DNA of 64,000 bases, from the NCBI RefSeq assembly GCF_009664085.1, contig NZ_CP039268.1, forward strand, positions 853,501 through 917,500, written 5' to 3'. The notes under the pieces are model-generated. The model was not told the DNA's origin, made no database searches, and saw only the letters and a program-made list of their open reading frames with translations. Positions within the stretch are counted from its first letter, which is position 1; the number at the start of each line of letters is the position of its first letter. A program made the position numbers and the translations under genes. Source of the DNA: Thermochromatium tepidum ATCC 43061 (GTDB lineage: Bacteria; Pseudomonadota; Gammaproteobacteria; Chromatiales; Chromatiaceae). Of this stretch, positions 15,824-24,075 are shown piece after piece.

Positions 15824-17227
15824 GGGCATGGGTATCTACACAAACCCGGCTCTGTTCGGGGGATTTCTCGCGGGGAAGATGAGGTACAAATAAGCGGTAT
15901 GCGACGAATTTTGGTGACAAGCGTCTTGACGGACGCTATGGGAAGCTGTTGAAGGGGCATATGAACTGTACTGGCCCCTTGGCAGCGGGAGTCAAAGCCT
16001 TGCCGGACGGGAAGAAAGCCGCGTCGCACGCCCAGGCGATGGGGCGATTTCTGGCGAATCCACGGGTGACGCCTGAGGGGCTGTCGGTTCCGCTGTTGGC
16101 GGCGACACGGGAGGCCGTGACGGCGGATGGCGGTGAGTATGTGTTGGCGGTGGCGGACTGGTCGAGAGTGAACGATGGAGGGCACGCCTCGAAACGGGAT
16201 CGCCTGCAAATGACCCATGCCACGGATGTGGGCGACGAACTGCAAAGCAGCCTCCTGGTCAGTGCCGAGGATGGCGCGCCCTTGGGGGTGCCGGTGCAGG
16301 ATCTGGTGACGGCCCAAGGCGTCTGGAGCTCGTGTGCCGACACGATCAGCCCCAAGGTGTCTTCGCCTCTGGACGAATTGAGCGAGCGGATGAGTTGGCT
16401 GGAGCAGCAGAAATTCGGCCCCCGGTTGGTACATGTGATTGATCGCGAAGCGGATTCGGTCGGCCATCTGCGCCGCTGGACGCGCGACGGCCAGTTGTGG
16501 CTGGTGCGCGCCAAAGGGAACTCGACGGTACGTTACGGCAACGGCTCGATGCGCATCGACGCGGTGGCCAAGCAACTTGGCTATACCCGAGAACGCCAGG
16601 TTCTCTGCCAAGGCCGACCGATCCAGCACTGGATTGCCAGTGCGCCGGTAGTTCTGACCCGGCCAGCGAAGCCGAAGAAAATCGGCGCTGACGGGCGACG
16701 GCAGCGACCGGTTCCGGGCGAACCGCTGAAGGCCCGGCTGGTGGTCAGTCGCCTGTGCGACGAAGCCGGACATCTGGTGGCCGAATGGTTCTTGCTCACG
16801 TCGGTGCCTGAAACCGTCAGTGCCGCGCGTGTAGCACTGTGGTACGACTTCCGCTGGCAGATCGAATCGTTCTTCAAACTGCTCAAACAGGCAGGCCATC
16901 AACTGGAGCAGTGGGAACAGGAGAGCGGGGGAGCCCTATTCAAGCGTCTGCTGATCGCCACCCAGGCCTGTATCCTGGTGTGGCGCCTGGCTGCGCAGCA
17001 GACCGAGGAGGCACAAGCCGCCCGGCAGTTTCTCGTGCGCTTGTCCGGCAGGCAGATGAAGGCATCTCGCCTTGTTACCCCCTCCGCCTTGTTGGCTGGC
17101 GCTTTCATACTGTTCGCCATCCTCGATTCCCTTGATCACTCTTCTATCCCAGAACTCCGTGCCTTCGCCAACTCGATTCTTCTTGCTAACGGAGGGGATG
17201 GATGAAATTGTGTAGATACCTATGCCC
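15824..17227 (+). mobile_element. IS4-family insertion sequence, copy 2 (1404 bp)
   Basis: It has the same structure and orientation as copy 1: inverted repeats at 15824-15843 and 17208-17227, with an identical one-base mismatch between ends. Six substitutions separate the copies across 1404 bp. One changes an amino acid in the transposase (Ala-Val-Pro to Ala-Leu-Pro near residue 17); four are synonymous and one is in the left leader. No direct target duplication is apparent: CTCGCCCTCT precedes and GCGCGGGCGG follows. The near-identity implies recent transposition, or homogenisation by recombination. Confidence 0.9.
15949..17205 (+). CDS. IS4-family transposase, copy 2
   Basis: A 418-residue DDE transposase matching copy 1 except for Leu in place of Val near residue 17. 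It has the same Y-x2-R-x3-E-x6-K signature and the same TTG start at 15949 (ATG 15961 alternative). The upstream in-frame coding similarity (NFGDKRLDGRYG) is again present without a start codon, and the four-codon MRYK ORF one frame away is retained. Because both copies share this arrangement, it was present in the common ancestor copy, which has moved since. This argues that it does not abolish transposition, unless the enzyme came in trans. Confidence 0.9.
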   Translation: MKGHMNCTGPLAAGVKALPDGKKAASHAQAMGRFLANPRVTPEGLSVPLLAATREAVTADGGEYVLAVADWSRVNDGGHASKRDRLQMTHATDVGDELQSSLLVSAEDGAPLGVPVQDLVTAQGVWSSCADTISPKVSSPLDELSERMSWLEQQKFGPRLVHVIDREADSVGHLRRWTRDGQLWLVRAKGNSTVRYGNGSMRIDAVAKQLGYTRERQVLCQGRPIQHWIASAPVVLTRPAKPKKIGADGRRQRPVPGEPLKARLVVSRLCDEAGHLVAEWFLLTSVPETVSAARVALWYDFRWQIESFFKLLKQAGHQLEQWEQESGGALFKRLLIATQACILVWRLAAQQTEEAQAARQFLVRLSGRQMKASRLVTPSALLAGAFILFAILDSLDHSSIPELRAFANSILLANGGDG

Positions 17228-17346
17228 GCGCGGGCGGGGGAGAAGGGATTTAATCAGCGTTTCCCTCATGGATATTACAGGACATGGTGTTGAGGCAGCG
17301 ATCGGGGCTATGATTCAGCCGAGCATCCTCCACATCGAGGACCACC

Positions 17347-17826
17347 ATGGGCCACCCGTCATCCTGGTGTTCGAGACAGATCCGCACGTGCCTGATCTTC
17401 GGCCTGTTCGGCGGGCTGCTCGCCGCTCCCGTGCTGGCCGAACAAACCACGATTCCCGGCGTTGAGGTCCAGCGTCTCGCGCGCTCCAACCAAAGCTGGA
17501 ATGGGCATCTGCTCCCGGCCTATCGGCCAGAGCAACCCGAGATCACCATTTTGCGCTTTCGCATCGCGCCAGGCGCCCGGTTGCCGCTGCATCTGCATCC
17601 GGTCATCAACGCGGGCGTGTTACTGTCGGGTGAGCTGACCGTCGAGTCCAAGGCCGGTGAGATCCTGCATCTGAAAGCCGGCGCGGCCTTGGTCGAACTG
17701 GTGGGCGAGCTGCACTTTGGCTACAACTCAGGCACTGAGCCGGTTGATCTGATCGTGTTTTATGCAGGTAACACCGGGCAGCCCATCGTGGAAATGGCCG
17801 AGGGGGAAGCAAGGTACCAACACTGA
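17347..17826 (+). CDS. Secreted cupin-domain protein
   Basis: A 159-residue protein with a probable signal peptide (ILFGLFGG-type hydrophobic run, cleavage near VLAEQ at residue 31) and a single cupin barrel. The motif LPLHLHPVINAGVLLSGELTV (about residues 79-99) supplies the two histidines and downstream Glu of the first cupin motif; the second motif is near ELHFGYNSGTEPVDLIVFYAG. Small secreted cupins may bind a metal and a small ligand. It begins 120 bases after IS copy 2; that interval holds no obvious gene. The start at 17347 has an imperfect GAGGA upstream, and an upstream part may have been lost when the IS inserted. Confidence 0.75.
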   Translation: MGHPSSWCSRQIRTCLIFGLFGGLLAAPVLAEQTTIPGVEVQRLARSNQSWNGHLLPAYRPEQPEITILRFRIAPGARLPLHLHPVINAGVLLSGELTVESKAGEILHLKAGAALVELVGELHFGYNSGTEPVDLIVFYAGNTGQPIVEMAEGEARYQH

Positions 17827-17999
17827 GGGCTCAGCCAGTCGCGCGCGTGTGGCTGATGGATCCTGACTGGGTTCTCAGTCGCCATCGCGGCTTGGGTGTG
17901 TATCCTTAAAAATCATCCTGCGGCTCCGCACGTTCATCGGACGTCATCCAGGTGCGGTTCTACTGCATGAACGGCTTGAAGGTTTCAGACAGGCTCGCG

Positions 18000-19034
18000 A
18001 TGGTTCGTCACCCCCTCACTCGGCTCCTGCCAGGTCTAATTTTGGCCTTGACCGCGTTCGCGGTCCCAGCCCAGTTCGATCCACCGACCTATCAGGGCGG
18101 ACGAGGGCAATGGCAGTGGGAAGGGAATGTCGCCAAGACCATCTTCGATAACGGACTGGCCATTGCGATCGCCTTTTCGACTGACGACGACTGTGATACC
18201 GCCTACTTCGGTCTCATCGGCAACGATCAGGTCACGTCGATGTCCTTCATCATCGACCAGCACCAATACAAGCCGCTCGACGTCAAAGCAGTCGATGCCG
18301 GAAACGGCACGCCGCTGATCGGTTTCCCACTTTCGGATCAGGCGCTCTACGACCTCAAACACGGCCAGATCCTGCGCGTGCTTACCGATCAAGGCAATCT
18401 GAATGTCGGACTCACGGGTACGGCCCTGGCGTTCAACAACGCCTACGGCAACTGTCTGCTCATGCTTCAGAAGACGACGCTGCAACCGAGTAACAGCCGT
18501 CTCAACGCCGAACAGGCAGGGGCGCCGTCCAAGCCGTCTGCGCCCGACAAGCTCTCGCGCATCGAGCTGGAGAACGGGACGGTGATCGTCATGTTCTCAG
18601 GCGAATTCGAGGCTGGGGATGGACAACGCATCATCACGGCGCTGGAGGAAACTGGAGCCTCGGCCCTCGGACTCAACAGCGTCGGCGGGCTAGTCTCGGA
18701 AGCACAGATGGTCGGCTACTATCTGCGCAGCCACAACCTCGATACGATCGCTGGTGAGGTGTGCGCCAGTGCTTGCATCTTTGCGCTGGCCGGCGGCGTA
18801 GATCGGCTGGCCATCGATGGGGCGCGCATTGGCCTGCATCAGTCCTATGTGCCCGGCGGTGGCAGCCTGGAGGATGGTCAGCGTCTGGTCGGCAACTATA
18901 TCCGCTACTTTCAGAGCATGGGGGTCGATGCGGAGGTGGTGGCCTTGGCGGCGACCATGCCGAGTGAGGGGATCCGCTGGATCGATCCCAAGCGGGCGAT
19001 GGAATTGAAGCTCATCGGGGCGGTTTTGCCCTGA
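18000..19034 (+). CDS. Periplasmic ClpP/crotonase-fold protein (COG3904-like)
   Basis: Starting at ATG 18000 gives 344 residues with a clear signal peptide (GLILALTAFAVPAQ); ATG 17967 and 17952 are in-frame alternatives. The first half is unrecognised. The second half, from about residue 195, has the ClpP-like arrangement: SVGGLVSEAQMVGYYLRS, then GEVCASACIFALAGG carrying the likely nucleophile Ser, and ARIGLHQSYVPGG carrying a candidate His. Related periplasmic proteins are presumed serine proteases without a known substrate. It sits between a secreted cupin and a secreted Cys-repeat protein, with 25 bases to the latter, which suggests shared expression. Confidence 0.7.
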   Translation: MVRHPLTRLLPGLILALTAFAVPAQFDPPTYQGGRGQWQWEGNVAKTIFDNGLAIAIAFSTDDDCDTAYFGLIGNDQVTSMSFIIDQHQYKPLDVKAVDAGNGTPLIGFPLSDQALYDLKHGQILRVLTDQGNLNVGLTGTALAFNNAYGNCLLMLQKTTLQPSNSRLNAEQAGAPSKPSAPDKLSRIELENGTVIVMFSGEFEAGDGQRIITALEETGASALGLNSVGGLVSEAQMVGYYLRSHNLDTIAGEVCASACIFALAGGVDRLAIDGARIGLHQSYVPGGGSLEDGQRLVGNYIRYFQSMGVDAEVVALAATMPSEGIRWIDPKRAMELKLIGAVLP

Positions 19035-19059
19035 TGTCCGAGTCGTAGAGGTCTGCATC

Positions 19060-19383
19060 ATGCGTCGATTCACACTCGTGTTCCAGTTGCTGGCGGCCTG
19101 GTCGATCCTGTTGCTCGCAGACCCAGTCTGGTCCGATCCCAAGCCTCACCCCATGATCAAGTATGGGCGTTGTCCCAGCAGCTATCGCGTCAGCGGTGAC
19201 TATTGCGTCCCCAGCTCGCGCTCAGCGTTCGCCGTCGAGAAGCGGGGCCGGTGTCCCAGCGGCTATTTTGTCAGCGGAGACTATTGTGTTGCTGGGTCAC
19301 GCGCACGCATGGCCATTCCCAAAGTGGGGCGCTGTCCTAGCGGCTGGACTGTGAGCGGGGACTACTGCCTGGAACGGCGCTGA
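19060..19383 (+). CDS. Small secreted protein with three tandem Cys-pair repeats
   Basis: A 107-residue protein with a signal peptide (LLAAWSILLLADPVWSDP). Three copies follow of a repeat of about 29 residues, each containing GRCPSxY/WxVSGDYC: GRCPSSYRVSGDYCV, GRCPSGYFVSGDYCV and GRCPSGWTVSGDYCL. Each unit has two cysteines ten residues apart, suggesting one disulfide per unit. Basic linkers with SRSAFAV or SRARMAI separate the units. No function is known to me. It follows the ClpP-fold gene closely and may be co-expressed with it. Confidence 0.7.
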   Translation: MRRFTLVFQLLAAWSILLLADPVWSDPKPHPMIKYGRCPSSYRVSGDYCVPSSRSAFAVEKRGRCPSGYFVSGDYCVAGSRARMAIPKVGRCPSGWTVSGDYCLERR

Positions 19384-19567
19384 CCGGCAGGCGGATGGTC
19401 GGCGGTGGGCAGCGGTCCGGCGGCTAGACTCAAAAGCCCAGGGCGTCACGAAGGGGCGTCGGCGGTTCGGCTGGGCGAGTTGTGGTTGCGTGCTCGGGGT
19501 GCTGTTCGTGGCAGGGGTGCTTTCGATGTCCCGGCCCCAAAGGCGCTGCTTCGGATCTTTCTGGAAG

Positions 19568-19585
19568 CGCCGTCCTAAGACGGCG
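19568..19585. terminator. Possible hairpin between convergent genes
   Basis: CGCCGTC-CTAA-GACGGCG forms a perfect 7-bp stem with a 4-base loop, placed between the Cys-repeat gene and the convergent pterin dehydratase gene. There is no T tract, so factor-independent termination is uncertain. The rest of 19384-19596 holds no gene that I can support. Confidence 0.35.
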
Positions 19586-19596
19586 GCCACCGTCCC

Positions 19597-19905
19597 TCAT
19601 CCGCGGCTCGATAGCCGTTCCATATGCCATGCAAGCTCGACATCGCGCTCGGTGATCCCGCCGGCCTCATGCGTGCTCAGTGCCACGCGCACATGCGCAT
19701 AGGCGTTGCTCCAGTCGGGATGATGGTCCATCGCCTCGGCGATCAGGGCCACCTGGGTCATAAAGCCGAAGGCGCGCACGAAGTCGGGGAAGATAAAGGT
19801 CTTGCACAGCTGGTCGCCGGAGAGCGACCAGCCGCCCTGACCCAGGGCGTTGAGGTCGGCAAGGGCGGTCGTCAGGGCGTCGATATCGAGTCGTGTCGTG
19901 GACAT
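19597..19905 (-). CDS. phhB: Pterin-4a-carbinolamine dehydratase
   Basis: A 102-residue protein of usual length for the family. The signature region AEAMDHHPDWSNAYAHVRV (about residues 57-75), followed by LSTHEAGGITERDVELA, carries the paired histidines and Asp of the active site. The enzyme dehydrates 4a-hydroxytetrahydropterin to quinonoid dihydrobiopterin, supporting aromatic amino acid hydroxylases. In bacteria without such hydroxylases, related proteins have been linked to molybdopterin metabolism, which might fit this molybdenum-rich window (inference). It is transcribed alone, with its start facing the divergent DUF2269-type gene. Confidence 0.9.
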   Translation of the reverse strand: MSTTRLDIDALTTALADLNALGQGGWSLSGDQLCKTFIFPDFVRAFGFMTQVALIAEAMDHHPDWSNAYAHVRVALSTHEAGGITERDVELAWHMERLSSRG

Positions 19906-19990
19906 AGTGGCCTCCAGTCGGTATCAGGTCTCTTGGTTTTTTGAGGAGATGGGCGCACGGCCCATCTGATTGCTACCTGGACTTTCCTCA

Positions 19991-20458
19991 ATGCTTTACG
20001 CCGGTCTAAAGACACTCCATCTGTTTGGCGTCGTGCTGTTGGTCGGCAATGCCATCGTCACCCTGATCTGGAAGCTCGCCGCCGACCGGATCCGAGACCC
20101 GCGGGTGTTGGCCTTCGCCCAACGGTTGGTGGTCGTCACCGACTGGTGGTTTACGGTCGGCGGTGTGGTGCTGCTTGTGCTCGGCGGCTACGGGGCGGCG
20201 CTCGTCGCGGGACTCGATGTCCTGAACGTCAGCTGGTTGGTCTGGGGACAGGTCTTGCTGGCCCTCTCGGGTGCGCTCTGGGCCGGCGTGCTGGTCCCGG
20301 CGCAGATCCACCAGGGCCGACAGGCGCGAGCCTTCGTCGCGAGCGGGGAGATTCCGGTGAGCTACTGGCGGGCGGGGCGACGCTGGGCCGTGTGGGGCGT
20401 GGTGGCGACCGCACTGCTGCTGATCGCCATCTGGGTCATGGTGGCCAAGCCGGTTTGA
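19991..20458 (+). CDS. DUF2269-like integral membrane protein
   Basis: A 155-residue protein with four hydrophobic segments at about residues 7-27, 50-72, 80-101 and 130-150. The N-terminal LKTLHLFGVVLLVGNAI and the DWWFTVGGVVLLVLGG segments match the DUF2269 family of small membrane proteins with a possible haem- or copper-linked role (not established). TTG 19970 would extend it by seven residues. No strong ribosome site is visible before either start. Neighbours are pterin dehydratase on the other strand and a VanX-like peptidase downstream, neither of which indicates a function. Confidence 0.65.
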   Translation: MLYAGLKTLHLFGVVLLVGNAIVTLIWKLAADRIRDPRVLAFAQRLVVVTDWWFTVGGVVLLVLGGYGAALVAGLDVLNVSWLVWGQVLLALSGALWAGVLVPAQIHQGRQARAFVASGEIPVSYWRAGRRWAVWGVVATALLLIAIWVMVAKPV

Positions 20459-20580
20459 AATCACGGGGTCAAACCCGGGTTTAGGGTGCCTGGGGTGGCG
20501 AAGCATCCGCCAACAACGGGAAGTACAGGACGCGATTTTGGTTATCATGAGGCCCTATGCGTGATGATCGGAGTTTTACG

Positions 20581-21369
20581 ATGCCATCGGCCCATCGTCT
20601 GTCATCGACCCACCGCCTTCGCCTCTGCCCGGCCATTTTGATATTCGCTGCTGTTTCAGCCGACGCCGGGCCGTTGCCGGATGGCTTCGTCCATCTTGGG
20701 ACCCTGGCACCCGAGATCGTGCAGGACATACGCTATCACGGCAGCTACAACTTCGTCGGCCAGCCCATCGACGGCTATCTGGCGCCCTCGTGCATCCTGA
20801 CCCGCCAGGCGGCCGAGGCGCTGCGCGACGTCCAGGCCGAGGTGACCCAGGAGGGACTCCGGGTGCGGGTCTTTGACTGCTATCGCCCGACCCGGGCCGT
20901 GGCGCACTTCATGGGTTGGAGCCAAGATATCGCCGACCAGCGCATGAAGCTCGCCTTCTATCCGCGGGTCGATAAGGCCGACTTCTTCCGCCTGGGCTAT
21001 GTGGCCGAACGCTCGGGACATTCGCGCGGCAGCACGGTGGACCTGGCCCTAGAGCCGATCGGTACCCCGGTCGATGTCTCGGCGGCGCTCGCGCAGCGTC
21101 CGTTGGTCGATTGCACGGCCCCGCACGCCGACCGCTATCCGGACACCGCCCTGGATTTTGGTACTAGCTTCGACTGCATGGATCCGCGCTCGCACCCGGA
21201 TAACACCGAGGTCTCGGCCACTGCCCAGGCCAATCGCGCCCGACTCGCCGCCGTCATGGCCCGGCACGGTTTCCGTCCCTTGCCCGAGGAGTGGTGGCAC
21301 TTCACCCTTGAACAGGAACCCTTCCCCGACACCTATTTCGACTTTCCGGTGACGGCGCTGGGCGAGTGA
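20581..21369 (+). CDS. D-Ala-D-Ala dipeptidase, VanX/DdpX family (M15)
   Basis: A 262-residue protein. ATG 20581 is preferred because GGAG lies seven bases upstream; ATG 20557 would add eight residues. A signal peptide ends near residue 30 (AAVSADAG). Zinc-binding motifs of M15D peptidases are present: SGHSRGSTVDLAL gives the first His and Asp, and EEWWHF gives the catalytic Glu and third zinc His. An RVFDCYRPTRAV motif supplies the conserved Arg. These enzymes cleave D-Ala-D-Ala for peptidoglycan turnover or nutrition. A vancomycin-resistance role is not indicated, as no vanHA genes are nearby. It faces the DUF364 gene convergently, with 17 bases between. Confidence 0.85.
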   Translation: MPSAHRLSSTHRLRLCPAILIFAAVSADAGPLPDGFVHLGTLAPEIVQDIRYHGSYNFVGQPIDGYLAPSCILTRQAAEALRDVQAEVTQEGLRVRVFDCYRPTRAVAHFMGWSQDIADQRMKLAFYPRVDKADFFRLGYVAERSGHSRGSTVDLALEPIGTPVDVSAALAQRPLVDCTAPHADRYPDTALDFGTSFDCMDPRSHPDNTEVSATAQANRARLAAVMARHGFRPLPEEWWHFTLEQEPFPDTYFDFPVTALGE

Positions 21370-21386
21370 AGTCGGATCCAGGCGGC

Positions 21387-22229
21387 TCATGGGGTCGGCG
21401 CGTCCGTCAACCGCAGCGCCGTCAGATAGCCCATCTCGGTCTCAAACATCGAATCCCAGTGGCCGACTTGCAACAGCCGTCGAGTGCGGTCGATGTCGCG
21501 GATGTGCAGACTAAAGACGTGTGTGACACCACAGCCGGCCAGGAACGCCGGGTGCGCCTGGGCCGAGAAGCCGACCAGTAACTTGAAACGCGCTGCGCGT
21601 GCCAACGCCAGGATCGGTGCCAGGGTGTGATTGAGCAGGGTCGCTCCGGTGAGGATGAGGCCATCGGCCTTGGGCAGCCAGGCCCATTCCTGGGCGTCGG
21701 GCAGGGCGCCGGTACGATGGCCCGGACTACGCTCGAAGACCACATGGGGAACGCCTGCCTCGGCCAGTCCGGCCACCAGCGGTCTCATGTTGCCGATGAC
21801 CACCACGCGGCGCGCCTCCTGTTCCCTGACCCAGCGCACCACGCTCGGGCGAACCTCCGTGGTCTCGACGCCGGCGAATCCCTCGCGCGCTAGACGATGC
21901 TGCGAGATGGCGTTGATGACCGCCAGCGCGAGACAGCGCTCCAGCGGATGGTCGGCCAGGATCCGGCCGGGCAGCGCAGGCAATGGCCATTCCTTCCAGT
22001 CGAGCGGTAGCCCATCGTGGCGTGGCCCCGGTAAGCTGGACTCGCCGACCGGCGTCAGGGCCAGCCCGAGTGCGCGGCGTCCCTCGCGGTCGCGGACCAG
22101 CGCCCAGGAGATGGGCTGGCCGAGGCTGAGATCCTCCAGGATCAGCGGATGCCCGGCCAAGTCATCGACCGCGCGGTGGGCCAGGGTTTCGAGCAGGGGA
22201 TCGCTCAGCCAGCGATGCGTGTCCGTCAT
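21387..22229 (-). CDS. DUF364 (putative heavy-metal chelation) protein
   Basis: A 280-residue protein beginning MTDTHRW; an in-frame upstream start at 22271 overlaps the ABC ATPase gene and is less likely. An N-terminal DUF4213-like part precedes a Rossmann-like half with RRVVVIGNMRPLVAGL, an HVVFERSPG acidic turn and LPKADGLILTGATLLNHTL. This pairing is found beside metal or metallophore transporters, and the domain is suggested, not shown, to handle chelated metals. It is the last gene of the receptor/ABC operon, starting four bases after the ATPase stop. A role in releasing or trafficking the imported metal complex is plausible. Confidence 0.75.
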   Translation of the reverse strand: MTDTHRWLSDPLLETLAHRAVDDLAGHPLILEDLSLGQPISWALVRDREGRRALGLALTPVGESSLPGPRHDGLPLDWKEWPLPALPGRILADHPLERCLALAVINAISQHRLAREGFAGVETTEVRPSVVRWVREQEARRVVVIGNMRPLVAGLAEAGVPHVVFERSPGHRTGALPDAQEWAWLPKADGLILTGATLLNHTLAPILALARAARFKLLVGFSAQAHPAFLAGCGVTHVFSLHIRDIDRTRRLLQVGHWDSMFETEMGYLTALRLTDAPTP

Positions 22230-22233
22230 GGCG

Positions 22234-22983
22234 TCACAGGGGGATGAAGACTGAATGCCCGGCCAGGTCATGGCGCACCACCGGCACCCGGTAGACCTGC
22301 TCGACCTGCTCCGGGGTTAGGGTCGCCATGGCGCCGGCGTCATGACCGCCGGCACCATCCAGCAGCAGGAAGTGATCGGCGAAACGCAGTGCCAGGTTGA
22401 GATCGTGCAGCACCACCAGGGCGACCAGATCACGCGCACGGGCCGTTTGCCGGATCAGGTCCAGCACCTCGAGCTGATTGGCCAGATCCAGATGATTGAC
22501 TGGCTCGTCGAGCAGCAGCAGGCGCGGCGTCTGGGCCAGGGCGCGTCCGATCAGGACCTTTTGCAGCTCGCCGCCGCTGAGTTCGGTACAGAGACGCCCG
22601 GCGAAGGCACTCAGACCGAGGTGCGCGAGGATGTCGTCGACCAGCGCTAGATCGGCGTCCGTGACCTGCCAGCCAAGGTGCGGGAGGCGCCCGAGCAGGA
22701 TGGCCTCGTAGACGGTGACGGCCGCGGGTGGCGATTGCTGGGGCAGATAGGCGATGCGCCGCGCGCGGGTCGCCCGGCCAAGGCCGGTGAGTGGTACGCC
22801 GTCCAGATGCAGGGTTCCGGTCTGGGGCCGAAGCAGCTGGGCCAGCGCCTTAAGCAGCGTCGACTTGCCCGCACCGTTCGGACCGAGCACTGCCAGCAAC
22901 TCACCGGCCGGCATTCTCAGATCCAGCCCGCGCACCAGGATGCGCCCGCCATAGCCCAGACCGAGATCGCAAATCTCGAGCAT
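22234..22983 (-). CDS. ABC transporter ATPase, FecE/BtuD type
   Basis: A 249-residue cytoplasmic ATPase. Walker A is GPNGAGKST (about residues 34-42), the Q-loop is in YLPQQSPPA, the signature LSGGELQKVLIGRAL lies near 134-148, and Walker B LLLLDEP is followed by the H-loop HDLNLAL. The pattern matches type II importers for iron-siderophore, haem or cobalamin. It ends four bases before the DUF364 gene and follows the permease gene, so it energises the FecCD-like permease of this operon. Confidence 0.9.
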   Translation of the reverse strand: MLEICDLGLGYGGRILVRGLDLRMPAGELLAVLGPNGAGKSTLLKALAQLLRPQTGTLHLDGVPLTGLGRATRARRIAYLPQQSPPAAVTVYEAILLGRLPHLGWQVTDADLALVDDILAHLGLSAFAGRLCTELSGGELQKVLIGRALAQTPRLLLLDEPVNHLDLANQLEVLDLIRQTARARDLVALVVLHDLNLALRFADHFLLLDGAGGHDAGAMATLTPEQVEQVYRVPVVRHDLAGHSVFIPL

Positions 22984-22998
22984 CTCAGTGACTGCGAC

Positions 22999-24075
22999 TC
23001 AGTGACTGCGACGCCGCAGCAGCAACGCCAGCAGCAGTGGCGCGCCGAACATGGCCGTGACCGCCCCGACCGGCAGCACCACCGGGGCGATGATCAGGCG
23101 GCCCAGGGTATCGGCGCCGAGCAGTACGATCGCCCCCGCCAGCGCCGCGTAGGGTAGCAGATAGCGATGATCGGCGCCGATCAGCAAGCGCACCAGATGC
23201 GGCGCGATGAGTCCGACGAAACCGATCACGCCGAGAAAGGCCGTGGCCACCGCCGCGAGCACCGCCCCCGCCGCCAGTGCCCACAGGCGCAGCGGAGCGA
23301 CCGCCACACCGAGGGCACGGGCACTGTCTTCGCCCCAGGCCAGGGCGTTGAGCGACCAGGCCGCGCGCCTCAGCAGCAGAAACAGCGGCGCGAACGCGCC
23401 TGCCATCCAGGCGACCTCGCGCCAACCCGCCTTGCCGAGATCGCCGAAGGTCCAGAACAGGGTCGCCGCCGCCTGGGTGTCGGTGGCGAAATACTGCACC
23501 AGCATGGTTCCAGCGCTGGAGAAGGCGCCGAGCGCGATACCGGCCAGCACCAGCGCCTCGGGGCGCAACCCGCGCAGCAAGGCCAGAAGCAGGATGGCCC
23601 CGGCGGTTCCGAGTGCCCCGATCAGGGCGGCGCCGACCACCAGAGAGGGTTCCTGAATGACCACGGCGTTCGGCCCCAGCCGGTTCAGCTCGCCTGCGCC
23701 CAGCAGAACGATGGCACAGGTGGCGCCCAGGGCTGCACCCTGGGAGACCCCCAGCGTCATCGGTGAGGCGAGCGGGTTACGCAGCACGCTCTGCATGATC
23801 GCACCCGCCAGACCCAGGCTCATGCCGGCGAGTAGGGCGGCGAGCAGACGCGGCAGACGGATCGACCAGATGATGTGCGCCGCTGGATCAGCGGCTCCGG
23901 GGCCAGCGGTCAGGGCAGCCAAGACGGCCTCGGGTGTGAGCGCATAACTGCCCTGACCCAGGGCATAAACCAGCAGGCTGGCCAGCAGGATCAGGAGCGC
24001 CAGGCCTGTCAGCCGGCGCCGCCCGGTCTGGCGCCGGAAGACGGCACGCGGCGCGCTCAGGACACTGGCGTCCAC
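22999..24075 (-). CDS. ABC transporter permease, FecCD/BtuC family
   Basis: A 358-residue polytopic protein with about ten membrane segments and typical FecCD motifs: RLPRLLAALLAGMSLGLAGAIMQ, NPLASPMTLGVSQGAALGA and FVGLIAPHLVRLLIGADHRYLLP, the last near the ATPase-coupling loop. The GTG start at 24075 overlaps the upstream binding-protein gene by 19 bases, showing tight coupling. A single permease gene implies a homodimer, as in BtuC. Substrates for the family are iron chelates, haem and cobalamin, with some nickel, cobalt or molybdenum variants; sequence does not decide. Confidence 0.9.
   Translation of the reverse strand: MDASVLSAPRAVFRRQTGRRRLTGLALLILLASLLVYALGQGSYALTPEAVLAALTAGPGAADPAAHIIWSIRLPRLLAALLAGMSLGLAGAIMQSVLRNPLASPMTLGVSQGAALGATCAIVLLGAGELNRLGPNAVVIQEPSLVVGAALIGALGTAGAILLLALLRGLRPEALVLAGIALGAFSSAGTMLVQYFATDTQAAATLFWTFGDLGKAGWREVAWMAGAFAPLFLLLRRAAWSLNALAWGEDSARALGVAVAPLRLWALAAGAVLAAVATAFLGVIGFVGLIAPHLVRLLIGADHRYLLPYAALAGAIVLLGADTLGRLIIAPVVLPVGAVTAMFGAPLLLALLLRRRSH

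Noticed and set aside
20581-21369. Vancomycin resistance determinant
   Set aside because: Only the VanX-type dipeptidase is present. Without vanH and vanA it is more likely a peptidoglycan or dipeptide-processing enzyme.
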